Assembly (NCBI GenBank): GCA_009744235.1
Contig: WPHV01000016.1
Coordinates: forward strand, 102,129-166,128
Origin: Gillisella vitis
Lineage (GTDB): Bacteria > Pseudomonadota > Alphaproteobacteria > Rhizobiales > Rhizobiaceae
Direction of reading: 5' to 3'
Length of the DNA stretch: 64,000 bases
A model generated the notes under the pieces. It was not told the DNA's origin. It ran no database searches and was given only the letters and a program-made list of their open reading frames with translations. The translations under genes were made by a program, and so were the position numbers. Shown piece after piece: positions 1 to 8,933 of this stretch (position 1 is its first letter; each line of letters opens with the position of its first letter).

Positions 1-380
1 ATATGCAGCCAACGATTGATTCCGTCAGCACGCCGCGGGGCCGGAACGGGCACGGGAACAGTGCCTGCGTAGAGACATCCAAGGAAGGCGGCGATGAAGC
101 TAAGGCCCGGCGGATAGACCACAAGAATACGTGCGCCGGGGATGACAAGCCCTGTCTGCGCAATCTCGCGACCGACAAGCCGCGCCCGATCGCGAAGCAT
201 ACGCCAAGTCCAGGAATCCGGTTTTGCCTGCGCTGCAGCGACCGCATCATCATGAAAGAAGCGCATGGCCACATCACCAGCCATATCCCGAGAACGATTC
301 TCAAGCATATGAATTATTGATGTAAATTCCGAAGAACCTTCCAAGGTTCGTTGCGTCCAGGACGTATCGTTCACTGCCAT
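1..380 (-). CDS. Fatty acyl-AMP ligase (FAAL), N-terminal part, runs off the left edge
   Basis: Reading leftward from an ATG at 378-380, preceded by a GGGGTGG ribosome-site-like run, the frame stays open to the window edge for about 126 codons. The visible part ends in a stretch with VVYPPGLSFIAAFLGCLYAG followed by VPVPVPAPRR. This is the A2-like block typical of fatty acyl-AMP ligases and FadD-like AMP-binding enzymes, where the proline-rich turn follows the 'YPPG..F..AF.GC.YAG' block. FAALs adenylate a fatty acid and load it on a carrier protein without CoA. It is divergent from the NRPS operon and shares its upstream region, so it probably supplies the lipid starter for that assembly line. 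The C-terminal half, with the ATP-binding motifs and the FAAL-specific insertion, lies outside the window, so a CoA ligase cannot be excluded. Confidence 0.8.
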   Translation of the reverse strand, partial: MAVNDTSWTQRTLEGSSEFTSIIHMLENRSRDMAGDVAMRFFHDDAVAAAQAKPDSWTWRMLRDRARLVGREIAQTGLVIPGARILVVYPPGLSFIAAFLGCLYAGTVPVPVPAPRRADGINRWLH

Positions 381-705
381 CCACCCCTTACTGAAGAGCG
401 CTGCGGAAGATCCGCCCAACCCCGACTTATGCTCTTTTCGCTTTTACAAAAGGAAACTCAGCGCTTGAAATTTCGCTGATGGCAATCTGTGGCCGCCATC
501 GAATTGGCACTTGCATATAATTCTTGAATATCTTAGTCAACAATATAAACAGCAGTTCAATACCTCTATAATCGATATTCACAATCCAATCTGAGGTTGT
601 AATGATTTTCAAAATAGCCTCGGGCAAAGGCGTCACCAAGACGGCCGTTTCCACACATCAGCGGTGCGCGCAACAGGTGCGGTGCGCCCTGCCGGAGGCA
701 TGCCG
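381..705. promoter_or_regulatory. Divergent intergenic region between FAAL and NRPS genes
   Basis: About 325 bp, clearly more A+T-rich in its middle (roughly 490-620) than the flanking genes. It must contain the promoters of both divergent units. A short inverted repeat, CTTTT-AC-AAAAG, follows a TCTTTTCG at about 433-453 and is followed by GAAACTC. This loosely resembles the three hairpin promoter elements near the receptor, sigma and fecR genes, but the match is weak. The NRPS start at 706 has a well-placed GGAGG at 694-698, whereas the ATG at 700 is too close to it. A leftward 75-codon frame here (427-654) has no recognisable features and is not called. Confidence 0.5.
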
Positions 706-3700
706 ATGACGGCTCCCGAAACGGTGGAAGCGCTGCTATCGCTGCTGTCGGAAAAAGGCATCCGCATCACATGCGTCGATGGGCGTCTGCGCCTTTCCGG
801 CTCCGAGAGCGTGCTCACGCAGGATATCACCGACGCGATCCGCGCCCGCAAGGCGGAGATCATTGCGAGTCTTTCCCTGGACGCAGCGAGCCAAGACGCG
901 ACACATAACGAGACGATCCCGGCCCGTCATGCGGACGCACCGCCGCTTTCCTTTGCCCAGCAGCGCTTGTGGTTTGTGGAACAGATGATGCCGGATGCTG
1001 GCCTTCACCACATATCGCTGGCTGTTGAGGCGCTCGGCAGCATCGATGTTTCTGCATTGCAGGCTGCGCTTCAGGCCGTCGCAGAGCGCCATGCCATCCT
1101 GCGCACCCGTATTAATATGCGGGATGGCATGCCCTCTCAACACATCATCGCCGACAGCGATATTCCGCTGCAATTGATCGACCGACAGGACGATGTGCCG
1201 GATGAGGCGGAAATCGACCGGATACGGCAAGAGGAAGCACGACGGCCCTTCGATCTTGCCTGCGAGCCACCGCTCCGGCTCACGGCAATCCGCCTTGGCT
1301 CCGAGCGAACCCTTTTGCTGCTGACGCTGCACCACATTGCCGGGGACGGTTGGTCGATGGATGTGCTGCTTGGTGATCTCTCAGTGATCTATCAGGCCAA
1401 GGTGTCGGGCGTTGATCTTGATCTGCCAGCGCTTCCGATCCAGTACGGCGACTTCGCTGCATGGCAGCGCGACCATCTGGCAGGCCCGGCGCTTGATCGG
1501 TCTTTAGCGTTCTGGACCGATCATCTCGAAGCACCGCTTCCCGCCACGCAATTGCCGGGGGATTTCACCCGGCCACCTGTTCAGGCCAATGCCGGAGCCT
1601 TGCATTCCATCGCCTTCGATTCTGGCACCGCGGCCCGGTTGAAAGCGCTTGCGAAAGCAGAGGGTGCCACCCTGTTCGCCACCCTGTTTACGGCCTTCAA
1701 CACGCTCGTCTATCGCTACACCGGGCAAAGGGATCTGGTGATTGGCACGCCCGTCGCCAACCGCCGTCACCGGGAAACGGAAGGGTTGATTGGCCTCTTC
1801 GTCAATCCGCTGCCGGTGCGCACAAGGCTTCATCCCGCAGCGAGCTTCCGCGAGACGTTGCGCCAAAGCCAAGCGACCCTCTGGTCGGTGCTTGACCATC
1901 AAGACCTGCCTTTTGAGCAATTGGTGGAAGCGCTGAAGCCAGAGCGCGATCCAAGCGTCCATCCACTTTTCCAGCTGAAATTTCAGCTCGATGCTCAGCC
2001 AACGCAGAGGGTCGGACTTTCGGGCCTCACGTTGACCCGCCTGCCACGGCGCGACGGTGTTGCGAAACTCGATCTCAGCCTCAACCTGATCGATGCCGGA
2101 AACACGATCCACGGCACTTTCGAATATGACACAGCGCTTTTCCGCCCTGAGACAATCGCGTCTCTTGCCGCCCATTTCGGTGTGCTGATAGAGGCGATTG
2201 CCATTGAGCCAGACACGGCACTCGCTGTTCTCCCCTTGCTGGAAGCCGAGGAGCGTCAGCGCCAGATCGTCGGCTGGAATGCAACGGCAACACCCTTTGA
2301 TGAGAAGGCCTTCTTCCACGCGGTCTTCGAGGCTCATGCGGCCCGCACACCAGACGCGATTGCGCTTGTTCTTGTCATCGACGGCAAGCGACACACTCTG
2401 ACCTATGACGACCTGAACCGACGAGCCAACCAGATCGCACACCACTTGCGTGAACTCGGTGCGGGTCCAGAAACCATTGTTGCCATCGCGCTTGAGCGCG
2501 GTTTCGATATGATTGCCGCTTGGCTCGGCGTGCTCAAGTCTGGTGCTGCCTATCTGCCGCTTGATCCGGCCTATCCGTCGGAACGCCTCGCCATGATGCT
2601 CTCAGATTCGCAAGCCCGTTTGGTTCTCACCGAGAGCCGCCGGACATTGCCGGAGACGGTGACCCGCATCGACCTCGACACCGATTGGCCACGGGATGCG
2701 GCGACGGGCAATCCTGATCTCGTCAACCGGCCCGATCACCTTGCCTATATCATCTACACCTCAGGATCGACCGGGCGGCCAAAAGGCGTGCTCGTCGAGC
2801 ACAGAGGCCTTGTCAACCTGACGCAAGACAAGATCCGAGTCAGTGGGGTGAAGCCGGGCGATTGTGTGCTCCAATTTTTCTCCTTCTCGTTTGATGCCTC
2901 GATTCCAGAACTCGTCATGGCACTCGGCGCGGGCGCGTCGCTGCTGCTGCTGCCCGCCAGCGAGCTTCTGCCCGGACCAGCACTGGCCGAACACATGAAA
3001 ACGCAAGCCGTGACGCATGTGACAATGACGCCCTCCGCGCTCATTGCGCTGCCAGTTGACGACTATCCAGCACTGCGCATGGTGCTGACCGGCGGCGAAG
3101 CGCCAACGCCCGAATTGATCGAACGTTGGGGAACGGGGCGGCTGTTCATCAACGCCTATGGCCCGACGGAAACCACGGTCAATGCAAGCATGGTGCCTTG
3201 CGGCAACGGTCATCCTAATGATGCGACCTTGCTGCCTGCTGCCAACAAGCAACTCTATGTGCTCGACGGCAATCTGGAGCCGGTTCCAGTCGGTCAACCG
3301 GGTGAGCTCCATATCGGCGGGCTTGGCATCGCCCGAGGCTATCACGGTCGCCCGGCCCTGACAGCCGAGCGCTTCGTACCCGATCCATTTTCGCCAACAG
3401 GCGGCGTGCTCTATCGAACAGGCGACCGTGCCTGCCAGCTGGCGGATGGCCGCATCCGGGTGCTTGGCCGCCTCGATGATCAGGTGAAGATCCGCGGCTA
3501 TCGCATCGAGCCGGGTGAAATCGAAGCCATGGTGCTGGCGCATCCCGCCCTAGCGGCTGCGGCAGTGGCGATCCACGAGATTGATGGTGAAAAGCGCATC
3601 ATTGCCTACGGCGTCGCCAAGGATGCAACCACCGTCACCGCGCTGGACATGAAGACATTCCTCGCCGCACATCTGCCCCGCTACCTTGTGCCGGATGCCT

Positions 3701-5226
3701 TCGTCTGGCTTGATCGCTTGCCACTCACCGTCAATGGAAAGATCGACACAAGAGCACTTCCGCTTCCGGATCTGGCGCAACAGGCTGGCCGTCCGCCGGA
3801 AGGAGAGACAGAAAAGGCAATTGCTGCGATTTTTGCGCAGATCCTCGGGTGCGCCCATGTCTCGGCCACCGATGATTTCTTCGCAATCGGCGGTCACTCG
3901 CTACTGGCCACGCGGCTATCGGCGCTTGCCAAATCGGCCTTCGGCCTCGACATCGCCATTATCGATCTCTTCGAGGCCCCGACGGTCGAAGCACTGGCGG
4001 CAAGAGTGAGCAACCGAAACAACAGCCTCATGACGGAAGAGGAGATGTGCCGGGCCGATACCGAGCTTGATGCGGCCATCCGCATTCCGGCGCGGATTGT
4101 GTCTACTCATCCTTTGAGCCATGTGTTTCTTACCGGAGCGACAGGCTTTCTGGGCGCTTACTTGCTCAGTGAACTGCTCAAGGACACGTCTCGCACGGTC
4201 TCCTGCCTCGTCCGGGGCATGTCCGGGGCGGATCGCCTGCGCCAATCGCTTCAATCCTACGGTCTGTGGCGGGATGACCTTGCCGAACGCATCAGACCGC
4301 TGCCGGGCGATCTCTCGCAACAGAGGTTCGGGCTTTCCGATGCAACATACACCGCACTTGTCGAAAGCGTAGACGCCATCATCCACAATGGCGCGGAGGT
4401 TCACCATCTGCATCCCTATGAACGGCTTCGTGCCGCCAATGTCGGCGGCACGGTCGAGGCGATCCGGCTGGCGGCGGCAGGCCGGGGACGGCCCCTGCAT
4501 CTTATCTCCTCGCTCAGCGCTCTGACACGGCGCGGAGCCGGAGAGACCATTGCCGAAAGCGCTGCGATCCGGGACTTTCCCTTGCCTGTCGGCGGATATA
4601 ATCAGACCAAATGGGTTGCGGAGCATCTTGTGGAGGCCGCCAAGCAGCGCGGTCTCCCAGTGACGATCTACCGCCCCGGCGCGATTTCCGGCGATAGCCG
4701 CACCGGCACCTTCAACAAAGCCGACATCCTCTGCCGGCTCATGCAGGGCTATCTGCGCTCAGGCCTTGCGCCGGAGGGTGACACCCCGCTTGAAATGCTG
4801 CCGGTGGACACCGTTGCGCACGCGATCATCGCCCTTGCGGACAGGCCGTCATCGCTCAGTCAGACCTTCCATCTGGTTCATTCCTCTCCGGTCTCGTCTG
4901 CGCTGCTGTTTGAGGCCGCTGCCGCCGAAGGGCTTCATCTGCAACGCATTCCCCGGCTGGAATGGCGTGCCGAGCTTGATCGTATTGCGCGGGAAGAGAC
5001 CGATCATCCGCTTTACCCGCTGATGGGCCTTTTCGAACAACGACCTGCCAGTTCATCGCAGGGCGCAATCCGCACCGTTGAGCGCAGTGAAACGCATCGC
5101 GCGCTGGCGCTCGCATCGATTGTCGAGCCCGCGCTCGATCTTCGCCTTTTTCGCTCCTATCTGCGCGCTTTCATTGTCAATGGCGCGCTCAACCCTTCCA
5201 AAGAAAATGAGCAGAGATATGCTTGA
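706..5226 (+). CDS. NRPS module: docking-C-A-PCP-thioester reductase
   Basis: A 1506-residue single-module nonribosomal peptide synthetase. A TubC-type N-terminal docking domain covers about residues 1-55. The condensation domain starts near 79 (LSFAQQRLWF) and has an intact HHIAGDG. The adenylation domain carries YIIYTSGSTGRPKG near 681 and NAYGPTET. The carrier protein has its phosphopantetheine site in GGHSLLA near 1061. From about 1139 a short-chain-dehydrogenase-like terminal reductase begins (LTGATGFLGAYL), instead of a thioesterase. Such reductases release the chain with NADPH as an aldehyde or alcohol, so this protein is probably the last module although its gene comes first. Lining the A domain up by eye with GrsA gives pocket residues D-A-P-T-L-G-A-V-N, which I cannot assign to a substrate. 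The ATG at 706 was chosen because GGAGG lies 7 nt upstream and the docking domain begins there. Confidence 0.95.
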   Translation: MTAPETVEALLSLLSEKGIRITCVDGRLRLSGSESVLTQDITDAIRARKAEIIASLSLDAASQDATHNETIPARHADAPPLSFAQQRLWFVEQMMPDAGLHHISLAVEALGSIDVSALQAALQAVAERHAILRTRINMRDGMPSQHIIADSDIPLQLIDRQDDVPDEAEIDRIRQEEARRPFDLACEPPLRLTAIRLGSERTLLLLTLHHIAGDGWSMDVLLGDLSVIYQAKVSGVDLDLPALPIQYGDFAAWQRDHLAGPALDRSLAFWTDHLEAPLPATQLPGDFTRPPVQANAGALHSIAFDSGTAARLKALAKAEGATLFATLFTAFNTLVYRYTGQRDLVIGTPVANRRHRETEGLIGLFVNPLPVRTRLHPAASFRETLRQSQATLWSVLDHQDLPFEQLVEALKPERDPSVHPLFQLKFQLDAQPTQRVGLSGLTLTRLPRRDGVAKLDLSLNLIDAGNTIHGTFEYDTALFRPETIASLAAHFGVLIEAIAIEPDTALAVLPLLEAEERQRQIVGWNATATPFDEKAFFHAVFEAHAARTPDAIALVLVIDGKRHTLTYDDLNRRANQIAHHLRELGAGPETIVAIALERGFDMIAAWLGVLKSGAAYLPLDPAYPSERLAMMLSDSQARLVLTESRRTLPETVTRIDLDTDWPRDAATGNPDLVNRPDHLAYIIYTSGSTGRPKGVLVEHRGLVNLTQDKIRVSGVKPGDCVLQFFSFSFDASIPELVMALGAGASLLLLPASELLPGPALAEHMKTQAVTHVTMTPSALIALPVDDYPALRMVLTGGEAPTPELIERWGTGRLFINAYGPTETTVNASMVPCGNGHPNDATLLPAANKQLYVLDGNLEPVPVGQPGELHIGGLGIARGYHGRPALTAERFVPDPFSPTGGVLYRTGDRACQLADGRIRVLGRLDDQVKIRGYRIEPGEIEAMVLAHPALAAAAVAIHEIDGEKRIIAYGVAKDATTVTALDMKTFLAAHLPRYLVPDAFVWLDRLPLTVNGKIDTRALPLPDLAQQAGRPPEGETEKAIAAIFAQILGCAHVSATDDFFAIGGHSLLATRLSALAKSAFGLDIAIIDLFEAPTVEALAARVSNRNNSLMTEEEMCRADTELDAAIRIPARIVSTHPLSHVFLTGATGFLGAYLLSELLKDTSRTVSCLVRGMSGADRLRQSLQSYGLWRDDLAERIRPLPGDLSQQRFGLSDATYTALVESVDAIIHNGAEVHHLHPYERLRAANVGGTVEAIRLAAAGRGRPLHLISSLSALTRRGAGETIAESAAIRDFPLPVGGYNQTKWVAEHLVEAAKQRGLPVTIYRPGAISGDSRTGTFNKADILCRLMQGYLRSGLAPEGDTPLEMLPVDTVAHAIIALADRPSSLSQTFHLVHSSPVSSALLFEAAAAEGLHLQRIPRLEWRAELDRIAREETDHPLYPLMGLFEQRPASSSQGAIRTVERSETHRALALASIVEPALDLRLFRSYLRAFIVNGALNPSKENEQRYA

Positions 5227-6097
5227 ACAAGCAAGCAAATACGATCACTGGGCGTGGCTCTATAACCGCACACTTGGCCCCCGCTACGGCGCCTACAAGA
5301 TCGGCCCGATTGAGCGTGTGGTGCTGCCCCATGTGCCAGCTGGCGGTGCTATTCTGGATCTGTGCTGCGGCACCGGCCAGCTCGCGGCGGCTCTCGCTGA
5401 GCGCGGCTTTAACGTGACTGGCCTCGACGGCTCCGCCGACATGCTCCGCCATGCCCGCGAAAACGCCCCGTCGGTGGCCTTCACGGAGGGCGACGCCTGC
5501 AATTTCACCTTTGACACCCCCTTTGACGCCGTGCTCTGCACCAGCGCCTCGCTCAATCACATGCAAAGCGTCGATGATCTGGTCTTTGTGTTTTCGAGCG
5601 TCAACCGCGCATTGACGCCGGGCGGCATCTTCGTCTTCGACGTCAACCATCCGGCCCAGATGTCGCGCTACTGGCGCGGCCATCCAACGGAGGGCGAGAT
5701 CAACACCGACTTCGCGTGGTTGATTACCCCGCAATATGACTCGGCAGCAAACCGGGGTGCCTTCACCGTGGAGATTTACCGCCGTCCCGATGCGCATCCC
5801 GTTTCCGTGCTGGATCGGCTGTTCGCCCGGCTGGCGCGGTTCCGGCGTATCCGCCTCGCACTCCTCTCCCATTTCCGCCGCTTGCGGCCACAGTGGGAGC
5901 ATCATTCGGTCGTCAACCGAATCTGGGGTCACGATCTCGACGCCATGTCACGCGCGCTTCACGAGAGCGGCTTTTCCGTCGAACTGCGCAGCACCCAAGG
6001 CGGGCCGGTCGATGACAGCCATGCTGCCTATTTCTTCTGCCGGAAAGCGCCCTCTGCCGAAAAGCAGGCTGAGACTGCAAAGGAGACAGCCCTATGA
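5207..6097 (+). CDS. Class I SAM-dependent methyltransferase
   Basis: About 296 residues with a clear SAM-binding motif I (ILDLCCGTGQLAAAL) followed by the acidic end of beta-2 (VTGLDGS), the usual Rossmann-fold methyltransferase core. The C-terminal half is rich in Arg and His and looks family-specific. The gene overlaps the 3' end of the upstream NRPS gene and its stop overlaps the next start by 4 bases, so it is translationally coupled in the cluster. It probably methylates the peptide product or one of its building blocks; O-, N- or C-methylation cannot be told from sequence. The start is uncertain: ATG 5207 and ATG 5219 are both plausible and neither has a strong ribosome site. Confidence 0.88.
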   Translation: MSRDMLEQASKYDHWAWLYNRTLGPRYGAYKIGPIERVVLPHVPAGGAILDLCCGTGQLAAALAERGFNVTGLDGSADMLRHARENAPSVAFTEGDACNFTFDTPFDAVLCTSASLNHMQSVDDLVFVFSSVNRALTPGGIFVFDVNHPAQMSRYWRGHPTEGEINTDFAWLITPQYDSAANRGAFTVEIYRRPDAHPVSVLDRLFARLARFRRIRLALLSHFRRLRPQWEHHSVVNRIWGHDLDAMSRALHESGFSVELRSTQGGPVDDSHAAYFFCRKAPSAEKQAETAKETAL

Positions 6098-7494
6098 ATG
6101 CGTTGACGAGCCATCCGACGCCTGCCCAGGCGGCAGCCGCCATCATAGCCGCCTTCAACAGGAAAACGGAAAAGTCCAAGGCTTTGAGCGCGCAAAACCG
6201 GCGCGTGCTCTCTGATAAATCGGCAATCGGCGTCCCCTTCTCGCTGATGGCCAAAGAGGCGCTCTACCCGATTGTGGTAGACCGGGCGGAAGGTACGGCA
6301 CTGCACGATATCGACGGCAATCGCTATGTCGATGTGCTGATGGGGATGGGCATCAACCTCTTTGGCCACAATCCGCCCTTCATCCGCAACGCGATTGAGG
6401 CACAGCTTGCCAAGGGCTTTGCGCTTGGGCCGCAATCTGATCTGGCAGGCGAGACCGCAGCGCTCTTTTGCACACTGACGGGCAAGGAAAGAGTAACCTT
6501 TACCAATACCGGGACCGAAGCCGTGATGACCGCGCTGCGGCTGGCGCGGGCGGCCACCGGGCGGCGCAAAATTGCGATGTTCATCGGCTCCTATCACGGC
6601 CATTCCGATCAGGTTCTCAACCGCATTGCCGCGCCCGATGATGAGCGCACAGTTCCCGCCTTTCCCGGCATTTCGCCCGCGACGGCCGAGGATGTCGTTT
6701 TGCTTCCCTATAACGATCCGCGCGCACTGGACATCTTGGAGCGGGATGGCGAAACCTTTGCCGCCGTGCTGGTTGAGCCGGTGCAAAGCCGCAATATCGA
6801 CGTCCAGCCACGCGCCTTTTTGCACGCGCTGCGCGATGTGACGCAGCGGACGGGTGCTGTCCTCATCTTCGACGAGATGATCAGCGGCTTTCGCGTGGCA
6901 CCCGGCGGTGCGCAGCAACATTTCGAGGTCGAGGCGGATCTGGCGACCTATGGCAAGATTGCTGGCGGTGGACTGCCGCTGGCGTTGATTGCGGGCAGCA
7001 ACCGGTTGATGAACCATATCGACGGCGGCCCATGGTCTTTCGGGGATGAATCTGTTCCCCCAGCCCAACCGACCTTTTTTGCCGGAACCTATTGCCGTCA
7101 TCCTCTGGCGCTTGCGGCAGCGCGGGCGGCGGCGACGTATATGGTCCAGCAGGGCCGGTCTTTGCAGGATGGTCTCAACGCACGCACGCACAGCCTTGTC
7201 GAGCGCCTCAATGCATCGCTTGCGGCAGCGCGGCTTCCCGTTGTCTTCACGCAATTTGGCTCCTTCTTCTCGATTGCAGTCAACCGCAGCCGCATTCCGC
7301 CGCTTGCACTGGGATTGCTGTCGCTCGAACTGCTCACCGCTGGCATTCACCTGCGCAGCGGCGACAAGGGTGGCTTCCTTTCCACCGCCCATTCGGATGG
7401 CGACATCACAGCCATCCACGATGCCTTCCTGAACGGCCTGCAATCGCTTGCAGGTTTCGGCCTCATCCCCCTATCCGACGGAACAACGCCATGA
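6094..7494 (+). CDS. Class III PLP aminotransferase, glutamate-1-semialdehyde aminomutase type
   Basis: A 466-residue fold-type I PLP enzyme. Visible landmarks are the cofactor-phosphate region (TNTGTEAVMTALRLAR), a SYHGHSD motif, the aspartate motif VLIFDEMISGFR and the Schiff-base lysine in ATYGKIAGGGLP. These match the glutamate-1-semialdehyde 2,1-aminomutase group. That group also provides the in-cluster aminotransferases of iturin/mycosubtilin and microcystin synthases (AMT domains) and MxcL of myxochelin synthesis. A housekeeping heme role is unlikely because the gene overlaps its neighbours by 4 bases on both sides inside an NRPS operon. It may aminate either the aldehyde released by the reductase domain encoded upstream or a beta-keto intermediate from the PKS. 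Family confident, substrate inferred. Confidence 0.92.
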   Translation: MNALTSHPTPAQAAAAIIAAFNRKTEKSKALSAQNRRVLSDKSAIGVPFSLMAKEALYPIVVDRAEGTALHDIDGNRYVDVLMGMGINLFGHNPPFIRNAIEAQLAKGFALGPQSDLAGETAALFCTLTGKERVTFTNTGTEAVMTALRLARAATGRRKIAMFIGSYHGHSDQVLNRIAAPDDERTVPAFPGISPATAEDVVLLPYNDPRALDILERDGETFAAVLVEPVQSRNIDVQPRAFLHALRDVTQRTGAVLIFDEMISGFRVAPGGAQQHFEVEADLATYGKIAGGGLPLALIAGSNRLMNHIDGGPWSFGDESVPPAQPTFFAGTYCRHPLALAAARAAATYMVQQGRSLQDGLNARTHSLVERLNASLAAARLPVVFTQFGSFFSIAVNRSRIPPLALGLLSLELLTAGIHLRSGDKGGFLSTAHSDGDITAIHDAFLNGLQSLAGFGLIPLSDGTTP

Positions 7495-7718
7495 GCAGCC
7501 AGGACCAAACCATTGATTTTCCACACCGCGTCGTCATCAGCGACGAGGAGCGATACTCGATCTGGCCGACCTACAAGGCTATCCCCCTTGGCTGGCGCGA
7601 TGGTGGCTTTGAGGGGGCAAAACAGGCCTGCCTCGACCATATCGCTGCGGTCTGGACAGACATGCGCCCGCTTTCGCTTCGTCGCCAGATGGACGGCGAC
7701 ATGTCCGTCAACCAATAA
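7491..7718 (+). CDS. MbtH-family NRPS accessory protein
   Basis: A 75-residue protein with the family's conserved tryptophan pattern: SIWP, IPLGW and the C-terminal block TDMRPLSLRR. MbtH-like proteins bind adenylation domains and are needed for their solubility or activity. The ATG overlaps the stop of the aminotransferase gene (ATGA), so it is coupled to the operon. It likely serves one or more of the three A domains encoded in the cluster. Length is normal for the family. Confidence 0.96.
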   Translation: MSSQDQTIDFPHRVVISDEERYSIWPTYKAIPLGWRDGGFEGAKQACLDHIAAVWTDMRPLSLRRQMDGDMSVNQ

Positions 7719-7730
7719 GGAGGTGCCGTC

Positions 7731-8309
7731 TTGAGCCAGTATCAACGCGCCCTCGACCCGGATGCCGCGCGCGAGGAGAGCCTTGCTGTCGAAAGTCCGG
7801 TTCGCGGCCAGATCACCCTGAAAGAGGTCAAGGCATCCGGCCCGATGGTGGCACCTGCCGATGATGGCTGGCTCGACCTGCCACTTCCTGACTGGCTGCC
7901 CGCTGAAACACCGCTCAACGAGATCGAGAAACGCCGCATGCATGGCGTGCTTTCCGGTCTGCTTGAGGCGATTAAGCTTGACCATCCGCAGATCACCGCA
8001 CAGTTGGACACGCTGCTGACTGAGTTGGGCAAGGCGGCAGGCGAAAGGCCGGAAATCGAAACGGCGGGGCTGCCGCTCACGCCCTTTCAGGCAACGGACT
8101 ATGATCGCTATTTCCGCGTCAACCGTCAGTCTGCGGAAGAACCCGCCGTCGCCATGGTGCGGAGCCTCATTCAGACGGTGCGCGCCGTCACGCAGCTCTT
8201 TGCCCGCAGCCCGGACCTTCCTGTCGTCCACGTCCGCCACCAGATGGAAGGATTTGAAAGCCACGCGCATCTGCTTGCCCGGACCTTCGGTCTGGAGCCG
8301 CTTCGATGA
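7731..8309 (+). CDS. Unrecognised cluster protein, 192 aa
   Basis: It starts with TTG at 7731, supported by a near-perfect AAGGAGG at 7717-7723 seven bases upstream; no ATG gives a comparable start. There is no signal peptide and no membrane segment. The first third is acidic and proline-containing. The rest looks helical, with a charged central segment (LLEAIKLDHPQITAQLDTLL) and a C-terminal half containing VRHQMEGFESHAHLLA. I recognise no catalytic motif. Its stop overlaps the start of the next unrecognised gene by 4 bases, which suggests the two products act together, for example in making an unusual building block or ligand group. Function is not assigned. Confidence 0.8.
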   Translation: MSQYQRALDPDAAREESLAVESPVRGQITLKEVKASGPMVAPADDGWLDLPLPDWLPAETPLNEIEKRRMHGVLSGLLEAIKLDHPQITAQLDTLLTELGKAAGERPEIETAGLPLTPFQATDYDRYFRVNRQSAEEPAVAMVRSLIQTVRAVTQLFARSPDLPVVHVRHQMEGFESHAHLLARTFGLEPLR

Positions 8310-8866
8310 TCGCCGTCAGCCCTCCCTCTCCCTATGCGATCTGGCGGGAGTTTCACTGGGCATTCTTTTTGAACGTTCAGGGGCTCATTGTTTCGCTGCG
8401 CAGGTTCCAGCTGCTGGTGGAGCGCGGTCAGCTCACGTCTGCCGAGCAGGAGCTTAATACCGCCTCGACACTGCTTGTTTCCTCGGCCGCGTCCATGGAA
8501 CTCGCCGCGAGTTTTCCGAAAGACGTCTATGAGGCGACAGTGCGCGCCTCCATGACCCAGCCGCATGTGGAATCGGACGATTTCAGCGGCTTGATGTCGT
8601 GGGATCATGCCGTCCTGATCAGCATCTGGCGGGATCTGCGCCCGATTTTTGAAACGCTGCCGAATGAGCTCGTCAGCGCCCATTCCAAGTTTATTGCGGC
8701 CTATAAATATCTCGCTGAAAGCCATACGGGCGTCTGCTCACGCTTCGTGGATAGCGGAAGCCTGCGCTTCGAGGATCGCAATGCTGTCGATACGCTGCGC
8801 CGCTTTGAGCGCGGACGGCTTGGCCTGATCGATCCCAAGGGCAAAGGTTGCCCGTTTCATTCCTGA
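8306..8866 (+). CDS. Unrecognised cluster protein, 186 aa, mostly helical
   Basis: It overlaps the preceding gene by 4 bases (ATGA). The protein has no signal peptide and looks all-helical, with several conserved-looking aromatic segments (IWREFHWAFFLNVQGL, LMSWDHAVLISIWRDLRP). It ends in GKGCPFHS, a Cys/His-containing tail that might bind metal or a cofactor. A distant relation to heme-binding indole or tryptophan dioxygenase-like helical proteins is conceivable but is only a guess from general appearance. The position between mbtH-like and PKS genes argues for a biosynthetic role. Function is not assigned. Confidence 0.8.
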   Translation: MIAVSPPSPYAIWREFHWAFFLNVQGLIVSLRRFQLLVERGQLTSAEQELNTASTLLVSSAASMELAASFPKDVYEATVRASMTQPHVESDDFSGLMSWDHAVLISIWRDLRPIFETLPNELVSAHSKFIAAYKYLAESHTGVCSRFVDSGSLRFEDRNAVDTLRRFERGRLGLIDPKGKGCPFHS

Positions 8867-8933
8867 GCGCGCCGTCTTCACGAGCGCCACCAATTCTTGA
8901 GCACTCCAAGAGAACAGATCAAGGAACCTTGTT

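Noticed and set aside
427-654. Leftward 75-codon frame in the FAAL-NRPS gap
   Set aside because: Lies in the promoter region, A+T-rich, no recognisable domain and no ribosome site seen.
736-7443. Long antisense frames over the NRPS, methyltransferase and aminotransferase genes (for example 1504-2445, 2761-3543, 3916-4626, 6028-7443)
   Set aside because: GC-rich coding DNA gives long reverse-frame openings; the plus-strand genes have full family motifs and the antisense translations show none.
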